A stretch of 64,000 nt of DNA, taken from assembly GCA_020310875.1 (NCBI GenBank), contig CM035427.1:93790102-93854101 (forward strand). The letters are read 5' to 3'. The DNA is from Ceratopteris richardii. Taxonomy: Eukaryota > Streptophyta > Polypodiopsida > Polypodiales > Pteridaceae. The translations under genes were made by a program, and so were the position numbers. Positions 24,054-34,457 of the stretch are shown piece after piece. Position 1 is the stretch's first letter, and each line of letters begins with the position of its first letter. Under the pieces are notes generated by a model. The model worked only from the letters and a program-made list of their open reading frames with translations. It was not told where the DNA came from and made no database searches.

Positions 24054-24934
24054 TTATGTGGAGATTTCATTTCTCGAGACTACATGGCCGAGTATCTTGC
24101 CTTGTCTGACCATAAAAACACACTTCTCTAGGTTTAAGCAGACTTGATATTCCCTACACTTTTTGAAGATGTGTTTGAGCTCAGGGATATGTTGTGGTCT
24201 AAGTACTGAGTGAGCACACAGGTCATCCACATACACTTCTAGGTTCTTTCTTAAAAACTCTTTGAACACATGGCACATCAACCTTTGGAAAGTTGTAGCC
24301 GTCTTGTGTTGGTCCTCCGGGGTGATGGCAACTTGGTTATAGCCTAAGAATTCATCAAGGAAGTTGTACTCTTCCTTGCCTCTAACTCCTTCCAATAGGT
24401 GTTTTGTAATGTGTACAGGATAATTATCCCTGATTGTGGTAGCATTAAATAAATGCACACTCTCAACTTACCATTCTTCTTAGGCATGACTACGATGGGT
24501 GAAACCCATTCAGTGTGTTCTACTTCGTAAATGAATTCGGCTTCTATGAGTCTGTCTATTTCTTCCTTGATTTTCAATGCATAATTGTCATTATATGTAT
24601 AGGGCTTTTGCTTAGTGGGTCTTGCCTTGGTGGTCATGGGTATCCAATGGGAACATATGTCCGGATATACCCCTTTCAAATCTTTGTAACTCCAAGCAAA
24701 CACATCCCTATACCTCTTCAATAAAGCAATAAAATTTTCTTCTTCCTCATCATTTAAATCATGTCCTATGTATGTGCATCGTTCTTCTCCTTCCTCGATT
24801 GCCACTACAAATTTCTTCGTAGTTTCCTTATTGTCATAGGCTTCTCTTGAACTTTTGTTTCTTTTGGGCATTTGGATCATGAGTTTTTGGTCTTCCGCTG
24901 CATATTTCTTTAAGTTTTCTGGCAGTTCCATCAA
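24054..24934 (-). pseudogene. G1 reverse transcriptase, frameshifted and internally deleted
   Basis: RT from a Ty3/gypsy element. The N-terminal part has EWVSPIVVMPKKNGKLRVC (24500); then a frameshift near 24450 moves to ATTIRDNYPVHI. Catalytic VYVDDL is at about 24230. Between HKTA and TTFQRLM (about 24290) about 20 residues normally containing the MPFGL-type motif are missing in frame, so the enzyme would be dead even without the frameshift. The LGHVVS motif follows at 24080. Confidence 0.88.
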
Positions 24935-25632
24935 TGGTTCTTCCTCCTCAGTTTCTCACACTCTTTTTCTTCCTCACCTTTTGATCTCGTTAACTAGATC
25001 TTGAATTTTCTTTTCCTTCCTAGGGGTGGTGAGTTTTGGGGACATGGATTCTACCCAGCCTAGGAATTCCTCTTCCGATGAACATTCAAGTATGTCCGAA
25101 TCTACTTCCCATTCCACATTGTTCACTTGCTTACTACGTTGTGAGATTTCTTCTTTAAGATGATATGTTTCTATTTCTTCTCTTACTAGGCCTACAGTGA
25201 GATGGATATATCATAATCATCTTCGTCACAATGGGGGATCCATTGTTCCTCGTTGATTGCAATATCCATAATCACAAAGATCTATGCCCAGCCATGGGAT
25301 TCGAATTCCTCATCTAGAAATACTATGGGGACATATGTTGGATCCTCAATGGTTCTAGAAGTGTGTCCTACTCCTGACGTCCTTGTTGTAGCACGCTCCT
25401 CCTCCTTGGCTATGATTTTACACATCCACTAGTGTGTATCCTCATGCAACCATGATGGATCTAATGTTAAGGAATGTATCAATTCCTTCTCCTCTTCGTT
25501 TGTGTGTATCATATTCCATTGCAAAGATGGTACATCCCTATGTGAATAGTTTGTGAGGTTCACTTTCGTAGTTACTCCTAGGTATTGTAGGTACAAAGAA
25601 TTGGCTCCCCAATCTTGTAAAACCTACAACTG
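24935..25632 (-). other. G1 spacer between protease and RT
   Basis: Minus strand carries acidic, Glu-rich stretches in broken frames. Such linkers are usual in plant gypsy polyproteins. No domain recognised. Confidence 0.5.
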
Positions 25633-25977
25633 TCACATAAAAGGTCTACCTAAGAGCATCTCGTATGCTTGATTCTTTCCAAAATCGCATATTGCAAAGG
25701 TGTGATCAAATTTTACTCCGCCAGTGGATAGAGTAATTCCTTCCAACAATCGTAAGGATCTTTCTATGTGTCTGTGTGCCATCTGCAGTTTCATCCTCGT
25801 AGGTCTAAGGGTTGGTTTTCCACAATGTTTCCACAGTGAAGTAGTCGCGATGGCTACTCTTGCACCTGTATCTAGAATGGCTTTGGTAGTGTGACCCTTG
25901 TACGTAATGGGCATATAAGTGTTACCTTCCTCTCCTTCACTCGCATCACCCACTTTATCTAAGGGTATCTCAGGCAC
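25633..25977 (-). pseudogene. G1 aspartic protease
   Basis: Minus-strand frame of 114 residues. The catalytic motif ILDTGARVAI lies about residue 34, and AYEMLLGRPFM at the end is the second retropepsin landmark. This is the ordinary retropepsin that matures Gag-Pol. It is preceded by an acidic segment and followed by the PR-RT spacer. This stretch is open; neighbouring frames are broken. Confidence 0.88.
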
Positions 25978-26154
25978 CTTTCCTCATGCACTTGGTCTAG
26001 ATGAGGTTGTGTCTATTTCTGGGAAATGGTTAGCTACATGTTTCCATGGTTCAGGTTTGATCTTCAACAGCTCGTCCAAGGTCAGATGGCATTGTACTTT
26101 GGTGTTCCTAATGGCTTCGGTATTTCTAGGAAGAACTGAGTTCTATCCCCTTAC

Positions 26155-26841
26155 TCAAATAGTGGGGGCTTTCACTTGAACTGAACAATCTTCCCAAGGT
26201 CCCATAAAGTGAGGTGAATCTTCCAAGGTCCCGTAAACAATCTTCCCAAGGTCCCGTAAACAATCTTCCCAAGGTCCCGTAGACAATCTTCCCAAGGTCC
26301 CGTAAACAATCCTCCCAAGGTCCCGTAGACAATCTTCCCAAATTCCCGTAAACAATCTTCCCAAGGGGGCTTTCACTTGAACTGAACAATCTTCCCAAGG
26401 TCCCGTAAAGTGAGGTAAATCTCGTAAAGAGTTAGATTCAAAACTAGTGTGCTCAGTTGGCCAAACATCCGCTTGATCTCCATAGATAGATGGGATGTCT
26501 GCAGGGAACTGTTCTCTTGAGTCATCAATCTCGAGTATGGGTGGTTGAGATTCTTGTTCCTGTCTCCACCTTTCTTCTTGAATCTCTTTCAGGATGGCAT
26601 GTGAATCCATATAACCCGTTTGATGATTTTGTAGATTCGACCTAGCCCGTTCAAATAGAGTGGTCCTCAAGGGTTCTGTTGGGCTAGTTTGTGTGCTAGA
26701 GCTGACTTTTGCACGGTTAGATACAACTTTCCCTAGTTTCTCTAGGAGCCTTTGAAAATGAAGCTCAAGCCTAGCCATAATTTCCCAATTGAGGTATTGG
26801 GAGGCTTCAAACATTGCCTGGGCTAATTCCACCATTTTCAT
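26155..26841 (-). pseudogene. G1 Gag-Pol linker ORF carrying a 23-bp tandem repeat
   Basis: Minus-strand frame of 228 residues. The N-terminal half is helical and charged. The C-terminal half is made of repeats such as GPWEDCLRDLG arising from a 23-bp tandem repeat (26186-26412). Because 23 is not a multiple of 3, three DNA units give one 23-residue protein repeat. It lies between the gag knuckles and protease. No known domain. Confidence 0.55.
26186..26412. repeat. Minisatellite, 23-bp unit, inside G1 coding region
   Basis: About nine copies of a 23-bp unit containing AATCTTCCCAAGGTCCCGTA. It is bounded by two copies of a longer segment (GGGGGCTTTCACTTGAACTG, at 26163 and 26365). Confidence 0.92.
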
Positions 26842-27112
26842 GCACAGTTTGGTTCTCTCAATTTCTAAGTCAGCTCGAGGGTAATTCTTGTAGATTCTCC
26901 TACTTGGGGTCCTTATTGTATTCTTGCTTGATAGGCTTTGAACATCATATCAAGGTTTTATGGGGTGGGGTCTGCTAATAATGATCCTGTTTAGAGGTGA
27001 TTATTCGTGGTTCAGCCTCCTGTGATGTCATTTCTAAGATTTTAGCTCTAGTTTCCCATAGGCTTTCCTCTAACTCACTGATCTTTTTACCCCATTTCCT
27101 CTTGTGTTGCTC

Positions 27113-29640
27113 TCATGACTCTTTCCAAGTTCTAGTTTTCTTTCTTGTTGATTCTTCTACTTCACCGGCTTCAGCTATTTTTCCTAGGTTTTCAAGTTGT
27201 GTTTGCATTTGTGCTTGGGCTCTAGTAACTGCGTGTATGGGTATGTATTGAGGTATAGAGCCTTTGGAATGTTGCACTATGCCTATGACGTTGATGTGTG
27301 TTAGTTTCATGGAGGTGTTTGTAAGGTTCTTGGGGCAATCTCTTATGAAGTGATCCTTTCCACATTCAAGGCAAAAGCCTTGAATATTGAAGTATTGCGA
27401 ATGCATTGCAGTTGCTGCATGTGGACAATCTCATATGAAGTGGTCTCCTTGACATTTAAAACATGGTCCTTTAGGTGCTTGTGGTCTTAGTTGTCTAGCC
27501 TACAATCGTGGGTTGGGGTTTGTGTACATGACCTGAGCATAATCTTGTTCCTAGTTTTGCTCATACAGAAGGTTCTCATAGTAAGGGTCTAAGTTTTCTA
27601 GTGACTCCATGTAATACATTGGTGGGCTATCCACATGAGTGGAGTCAAAACTATTTGCATTAGGGTCATAATCTATGATCAAAGGGGTCGTAGGTACTAA
27701 TGCCATGTTGGAATTCTCCTCTAGTGTAACATACTTTATCCAAACTACGTTAGCAGGGGGTGGAAGTTGTTTTCTGAGGACAAGTTGCAGTCTTGGTTGT
27801 GCTTGATATGGAGTTTGATACTGAGGAGGGGCTCGATAATATTGTTGTGGCTGGTACTGCCCTTGGTATCTACCTGGCTGATATTGTTGGGGGTAGTTCT
27901 TCCTAACCACTTGTTTGTTATATGGACAATCTTGAGCCGTGTGGTTTGTGTACCTTTGCTCTATAGTACAATACACTCCATTGGAGTTCCCTCTAGGTTG
28001 CAATGCATGTGGACACATGTTCGCCATATGGTCGCCTCCACAAGTATAACACCTTCAAGGGGGGGCTACTTTGATGCCTGGTTTACTAGACACTCCCAAT
28101 CGTTTGTCCACTTGTTTCGCTAAGTCCTCTATTGAATTGAGATGCCTGGATGACATTTTTGTGGTGCTATCCGAGTCTTTGTGAGCTTTGGGAAGTTCTA
28201 GCTCATCTCCTAAGTTATCTTCTATGTCTACGCAAATCCATAATCATTGATCCAAGGTTCTTGGCTCCTTCAAGAAGATGTATGATCTCAGCTTAGCACT
28301 CAAAAGGCCATCTATGAACAAAGCTATCAATTCAGCTTGAGTGGGTACTTCCAACGGGGGACATCTTTCTATGTACTATCTGAATCTTTGATCGGACATC
28401 CTCACTGTCTCTTGAGGGGTTTGTTTGAAGGTGTGTATCAAAGAAGACATCTTGTGTCTCATTCCACTCTTGGAAAATTCTATAATGAAGGACTCCATCA
28501 TGTGTTGGATGTCTCTAAACTGGTGTTGGTGCAATGCTCAAAACCAATCCAACGTGTCATCCTTTAGAGTGAGTCCAAAGGCATTAAATTGTGTAAACAT
28601 GTCTTTGACTTGTTTAGCCTATAGCACCTGCTTGGATTCTGCTATGTGCTCATAGGGATCTCTTGATCCGTCAAAACAATTCTTCATGGCCTTCACTAAT
28701 TGAGTAGGCCTCAAGGTTCTGGGGTGGTCTCTTGGTCTAGGTATGGGAGAACTGTTCCCACCCCTATGCTCCCTATGATCCCTGAGAGGTTCTCTTTCAA
28801 CCCTTCCATTTTTGGTGGGAATCCTCTCCCTTCATGCACAATGGATGAAACTACTCTCTGCACCCTCCTTGTTCTTCTCTCTATGTCCTTGAGATGAGCC
28901 ATCACCCAAACTATCCTAGGTGCTTGTGATTTCACTAGAGGAAAAACTAATTCTCCTCTCCATGTATATGCATGTCTTCCATGTTGTGTGATCTTATACA
29001 TTCGTTCTAAGGTGTCATTTAGGTATACTACCTTTCCTAGAATCGTTGGGTCTTTTAGTTCATAAATCATGTTGGATCCTGCCGTAGTAGGATGCTCTGG
29101 TCTATATCTCCAAAAGGCTTCGTCACTCTCCTTATTCTAGAACAATTCTATACTCCTATTGTCTTGGGGCATCAACTTAGGAGTTATCACCCTTGTCAGT
29201 ATGGATTTTCCTCTTGGTGTTATGGGTTCCTCCATTTATTTACCATGTCCTTCCACATCTATGTCTGCATTCTCTACCATCTCTCCTAGTTCATTGGTTG
29301 AGTTCACCCTAATTCCGACGATATACATGGTCTGTTCCTTGTCTATGTAAACCTCGTCTTCAAACTTAACAGCTAGATGTTCCAATCCCATAGGTTGATC
29401 GAGATTATGTAGTTGAATTACTAACCTATGAAGGCCATCCTCATATACCCGGGCACCCAATCTATTCGTATGAATGTACTCCAACTTAGTCTTGTAGGGT
29501 CCCTCCGTTTTTTCTAGGTGGGCTACATTAAAGAATACTCTTGGTCTACTCGTGTTGAAAGACATATCCGAGTCACTTGTATCTGAGCTAACCTCGTATG
29601 GATAACTGCCTAGTTATTGTGCCCACGATCGTGATGTAGT
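27113..29640 (-). pseudogene. G1 gag
   Basis: Gag of the giant gypsy element, minus strand. The likely first Met is at 29565 (MSFNTSRPRV); the frame is open upstream to a TAA near 29610. One frame runs to about 28710 with a few stops, then a frameshift leads into the conserved Gag core (DPYEHIAESKQ near 28640, ALIALFIDGLLSAKLR-like helices near 28300). Zinc knuckles of the CX2CX3HX4C type are CYTCGGDHMANMC (28050), one with a stop near 27450, and CLECGKDHFIRDC (27370). That spacing, one residue shorter than the usual knuckle, is seen in plant Athila/Tat Gags. The region between is Gln/Tyr/Pro-rich. Confidence 0.82.
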
Positions 29641-30261
29641 TCTTACCTTAGCCTCGAAAGATCGGACACTCCGTTTATCACTTTTCCCTAAGTATTTTCT
29701 AGACCTCAAGTTCATTAATCCTAATCTCACCTTACCGTGCTCACCCCTTTACTTTGGTCAATCATTTAGCTGTTTTTTAATTTTCTTTAGAGCTTCTTGT
29801 TTTGTTTACATTTGTCACAAGGAATCATTTTGATATGTTTTGATTTTAATTCATTTGAGTGTTGCGTATTCAATTCACAAAAATTCCTTAAGGCTTGGTC
29901 CCTTCACCCACTTACGTCTTATCTCGTCAGGTACTTACCACTTAATGAGCTAGGTCAATGCATGGCTACACTAGGAGTCCTAAGACACTCCATTGATCAC
30001 AAGATAACTATACTCACAAGCAATTGAGATCGGGAGATCGGAGTTGCATACGCACTACTTCTTCCACCTTTCAAATTCCACTTATATAGTTCTCCTAGAC
30101 TTAAAAAGCAATTGTTTTGACTTTGCATGAGAACTCAAGGTGCTTGCGTGCTTCTTCCTTTGCTCTATGCCACACACAAGAGTTCACAATTAATGTCCAA
30201 AATTTTGACCCAAAAAAATTGAAAATTTGTGCAAAAAACCCTAATTTTGTGTTTGGTATGA
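29641..30261 (-). other. G1 leader, part next to gag
   Basis: Non-coding, AT-rich. The block near 30195-30245 (CCAAAATTTTGACCC... TTGAAAATTTG) has a diverged counterpart at 38370-38440 in G2, which helps to trace G2. Confidence 0.6.
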
Positions 30262-30705
30262 CAGTCATGATGGTCAGACACAATCGCGATGATGTGTCAC
30301 CATCGTGATGGTGTGACACCCACGATGGTCAGAAGTCATGATGATCAAGACTTACGATGGTCAGTCATAGTCGTGACTGTCAAGTCACGAAGATCACTCA
30401 GGATCGCGATGATCAAGTCACGACAGTCAACCCATGATGATGAGTGAGGATCGAGATGGTCAGCACACGATGGTCAAGCGATGATGGTCAGGGTCACGAC
30501 AATCAAGCACAATCACAATGATCAAGCCAGGATGGCCAATCAGGATCATGATTGTCAAGTACCATCGCGATGGTGAATCACTGTCGCAATGGTGAGACAC
30601 GATCGTGATCGCGATGGCGTGAGCCAATTGCCATGACGATCAGTGACTGTCACGATGGTCAGACATAGTCATGATGATGTGTCATCATCATGATGGTCAA
30701 AAAAT
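30262..30705. repeat. Minisatellite, GATGGTCA core (G1 leader)
   Basis: About 25 copies of a core like CACGATGGTCA or ATGATGATCA, spaced 14-19 bp (core starts 30269, 30288, 30307, 30324, 30340, 30356, 30374, 30389, 30408, 30422, 30436), with variable sequence between. It occupies the same leader position as the GATACGATAC array of G3. Confidence 0.88.
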
Positions 30706-31171
30706 TGTGCAATTTCACAAAATCAAGCATAGATGTGTGCAAGCGCTTACCTAAGGTCCTCCTTCATGCAAAAAGTTTGCACAAATTCATACCTTTCCTG
30801 ACAGTCACAATGGTCAGCTTCAACAGCAACTTTTTGAGAAAAAATGGAGTTTTTACCTATGTTTCTAGCAAATCCGTGGTGTCCAAAGGGTGCCCTGCAA
30901 GATTAGTGCACCAGAAAACATGAACATACACCTACAAAATCTCTCTCTCACTCTCGCACACAGACAAATGATCGAAAAAGAAGAGAAAGGGGGAATATGA
31001 ATGATTTTTTTGTGATTTTTGGAGTTTGAGATAATGATAGGGAATGATACTAGAATCAAAGAGCAATAAAAGTGTGTAAAAACTAACTACAAACAACAAA
31101 ACAACAAGGAAATTTCGCCTTCCAATGATTTTCTCCAATACAATTATCATCACACGCTCAACCTAGAGCTC
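30706..31171 (-). other. G1 leader, part next to PBS
   Basis: Non-coding; contains a CTCTCTCTCACTCTCGCACAC block (30940) found in diverged form at 60495 (G2) and near 985 (G3). No gene. Confidence 0.6.
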
Positions 31172-31190
31172 GTCCCCAACAACGGTGCCA
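31172..31190 (-). promoter_or_regulatory. Primer binding site of G1 (tRNA-Asp type)
   Basis: Minus strand TGGCACCGTTGTTGGGGAC, matching the complement of the plant tRNA-Asp 3' end except for transitions, two of them at CpG sites of the consensus. It lies 7 nt inside the LTR. Confidence 0.85.
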
Positions 31191-31197
31191 AATTTGG

Positions 31198-31816
31198 TGT
31201 CACTCTAGCACAATGGAAAGTACCAACGTGAGGAGCTTCACCTCATAATTGTCAATCCACGGAGAAGTTAGGCCGATATGAAGATCAAGAGCGAATGATG
31301 TCTATGAAGAAGATGGTGAGAAATGCAAGAGCATACACACACATAAGGAAAGTCGTGATGGAGATCAATGGAAGGAAAGAAAAGAACTCTTAATCACATT
31401 CATTATCATCTAGTTACAAAAGCTCTTCTAGCTCTAGCTCATAGGTTCAATCATAAACTAACAACAACCTCAAAATGAGCTCTCTAGCTCTAGTTATAGT
31501 TTTTGCCTAGTTTTGACCGGTTCACATCTAGTGATCGGCATAGTTAGAAAAATAGGTTCTACCTTTAATTTGAACTATCTAACGACTTCCAAAAATTACA
31601 AAATTGGTGTGAGCTTTCTACTTAAACTCCTCAAGCTCAAGGGCTCCTCGGCTTGCACAAAATGGAGGCGCATTCACGATAATTGGATGTATATACATAT
31701 AATACATTGGTTTAGTGATAAAAGTCACTGTTGTCATGATGAAGTCTTCTAAGTAGCTTTAAGTGCTTCCTCTTCTTCTATGATGAGAACTAGTACTTGA
31801 ACCTTTGCCTTGAACA
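31198..31816 (-). repeat. 5' LTR of G1
   Basis: 619 bp, partner of 6079-6715, ending TGAACA and followed by ATTTA. Confidence 0.93.
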
Positions 31817-31821
31817 ATTTA
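31817..31821. repeat. Target-site duplication of G1, right copy (ATTTA)
   Basis: Identical to 6074-6078. Confidence 0.9.
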
Positions 31822-33110
31822 GTATTAAGAAATGTAATGTTACAAGATAGAGAAGTGCAATAGCATGTCATGATAATTATCCAAACTACCACAAGACATG
31901 TAAGTTAAATGCATATTTCTCTCATGAATCCCTTGAGATTCGACAAAGTTGGCTCAGGTAATTGAAGGTGGAAAAGGGCAGAAGGTATCAAGCATTTGTT
32001 GAATCTCTTGTTGGTTTCTTCTATTCAATGATTGGAAATAACCAAAATCCATGCCTTTCAATGTCAATCAAAATTCCTTTAATTTCATGAAGGATTCCTT
32101 GACTCCCTTATCCCAAATGACCTTTTTCACATCATCAACATCTTTGTATGGATCATTAATCCCATGAATGTAGTTTTCGTGGTCGACTACATGAGAGGGC
32201 CTTGAAGCTCAATAACTTTCTCTTTTTTCAGAATGGGAAGTCATCCTTATGTCTATTTGTCTAAGTGCCTCATTGTGTCTCTCTCCATTGCCCAACTCAA
32301 ATCTTTCTACACTTAATGATCTCTTGGTAATATGTTGCAAATTATTCCCTTGATTTCCTTGGTCTTTGTCTTTGTGTGTTCCTTATGGATGATAAGGCAT
32401 AGGACTCCTAGATCCAATGGTTTCTATGAGGATGATGGTTTTCCCAAAGGGAACATTCTTCACCACTTTTTGCATATTTGTGGGTTTGCTAAGTCTTGCA
32501 ACTGGTAAAAGTGATCCAAGTTAGCATCCAAATAGATGGTTTCTTTCTCAAGAACGTTATATCATTATATTCATACACCAATACCTCATCTTTGAGATAA
32601 GATAGTTGTGTACAGACATGCCAAAAGGCCTCTTCCATATCTAGGTTCACAAAGAACTCAATGTGATTATTATCTTGAGTTTGTTTAGCGGGCAAGATAA
32701 CATTGTTCAAGATAAATTTACCACGAGGGTTGCTTGAGAAAAAAGAGATGGATCTACCTTATATTTTGTTCCATCTCTACTTTAAAAGAAACTTGTCCAA
32801 AGTTCTTTGTTTGATATGGTTGTTTGGTGACTACATTGATGGTCCCTCACTTATCTATATAAGCCTCTTCTTCAAACTTTACCATTTTTGGATCAATTCT
32901 AGATGGATGGTGAGGATTTATAAGCTATATTGTTGACCCTCTCAATACATCTTCATAGATGTGTGCACACAATCTATTCATTTTCATGAATTACAATTGA
33001 GTCATATAGGGCCCTTCTATAGTCTCAAGGTAAGCTATTTAGGATCCGCCTATATGTATATCCATGTTATAAACAAAAGACTCTCTCTTTCATTGGTGTT
33101 TGATCCCATA
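31822..33110 (-). pseudogene. G2 gag remnant (older relative of G1)
   Basis: Minus-strand sequence that in broken frames resembles G1 Gag. Near 33030-32790 it reads LETIEGPY, then MNRLCAHIYEDVL, then KFEEEAYIDK, matching LEKTEGPY, TNRLGARVYEDGL and KFEDEVYIDK of G1. Farther on it keeps NDPYKDVDDVKK (about 32140), matching the DPYEHIAESKQ region. Many stops and frameshifts show great age. It is the host sequence into which B1 and then G1 were inserted. Confidence 0.65.
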
Positions 33111-33452
33111 CATAAGGTATGTACTCCTAGCTATTATTAAAACTTGCCTATAAATATCTCACATAGTGTCTGTCAGCCTTCCCTATATTTTTTCTTCACC
33201 TTAAAGTTCATGTAGTTTTTAATAGTCTCCTTAGTTCTTAGAGTTTAATTGTTGATTGATTCCAACTTTCCATTTGATCTTCTTGATAATTTTTACTCCC
33301 TTAACTTATTCTTGTCTTTCTTGAGTAAATCAAGGATAGTGCATTAGCATGTACATATTTCATGTGATTTCCTTTAGGTTCATTCTTCACTTGATTTTCA
33401 CAATTGAAGTCCCTTAGTTTCTTTCACTTTCCCTTTCACATGTCCTCATTGT
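33111..33452 (-). other. G2 leader next to gag
   Basis: Non-coding AT-rich sequence; CTTCACCTTAAAGTTCATG (33193) resembles G1 leader near 29700. No gene. Confidence 0.45.
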
Positions 33453-34417
33453 TGGGATAGATGGATGGACACTCGAAGAAATGAGTATGTACTACCAAAT
33501 CTTGCTTTGTACCAGGACATTGTAGCTTCATAGTTGAGTTGTGGGCCCTCTTAGCTTTCCAAAGACACTATACAAGTGCCTATGTACTTTGGAAATGATG
33601 TGAGAAAATATTGAACCAAAACATACTACTTCCAAATAGAAGGATCAAAGAAAACCTTCTATTTTTTATCACACACTTGGTGCTTGTTATGCTTAGTGCT
33701 ACTAGTACAGAAAGAATTAGAAAACTTCATTTTAGAGCTATCAAATTAGCTTAGCAAATATAATGATTCCAAGTGGAATCACTTGAAATGATGCACTATA
33801 CATAGAGCAATCAATTTAGCAATGGAATGATTACCCCTGATTTTTTAGGACCTCTGTAGAGCTTGACTAGTGAGTGCTTCGACGTGCTTTTATCCAAATT
33901 GGCTTAATGGATTTCTTAAAAATTTTTAAGCATGTAGAGAACGTGGAGCTGATTCCAACAAGCTATAGATCATTGAAAATGGTGGAGAATTGACTGAGAT
34001 ATGAGCAGCACAAGTTGACAGTTATGAATACTATGATGGAGAGTAGTTTAGGCTACAATGTAGGCCTCACACTCTAACAGAATAACTATGGAACACTCGA
34101 GAAGTGACTCTTCTACACGAGATTTTTTCAAGCCACCTTTTATAAGTGTTACATTCAAATTTGAATTTAAATTCAACTTTTGGCTCTCTCTAAAAGTAGT
34201 CCTTCAATCTAGGAAATATTCCCTCAATGAAGTATTTACTTTTGTATCTAACAAATCCAAGAGTTTTTTTGGTAGGTGACTACAAATATTCTGTCAAGTC
34301 AAATAAATGACTTTTACAAACGTAAAAGGATAAAGTTCTCCTAGCAATGGTTTCCATGGAACTTCATATGTTTACGAACTTCAAGCCAAATGTGTGGGCT
34401 TGGACTTTCCACCAACA
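33453..34417 (-). repeat. 3' LTR of chimeric copia F (A-type LTR)
   Basis: 965 bp with plus-strand edges TGTTGGGATAG and CCACCAACA. Aligned by eye it resembles the copia A LTR over its length (for example the TTTTCTAATTC and CAAAGTAC segments). TATA-like CTTATAAAAG lies on the minus strand near 34140. Confidence 0.75.
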
Positions 34418-34430
34418 GCTCCCCCTCAAG
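34418..34430 (-). promoter_or_regulatory. Polypurine tract of F
   Basis: Minus strand CTTGAGGGGGAGC adjoining the LTR, as in copia A. Confidence 0.85.
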
Positions 34431-34457
34431 CCAAACATTCTGGCTTGGTCTTCATAT

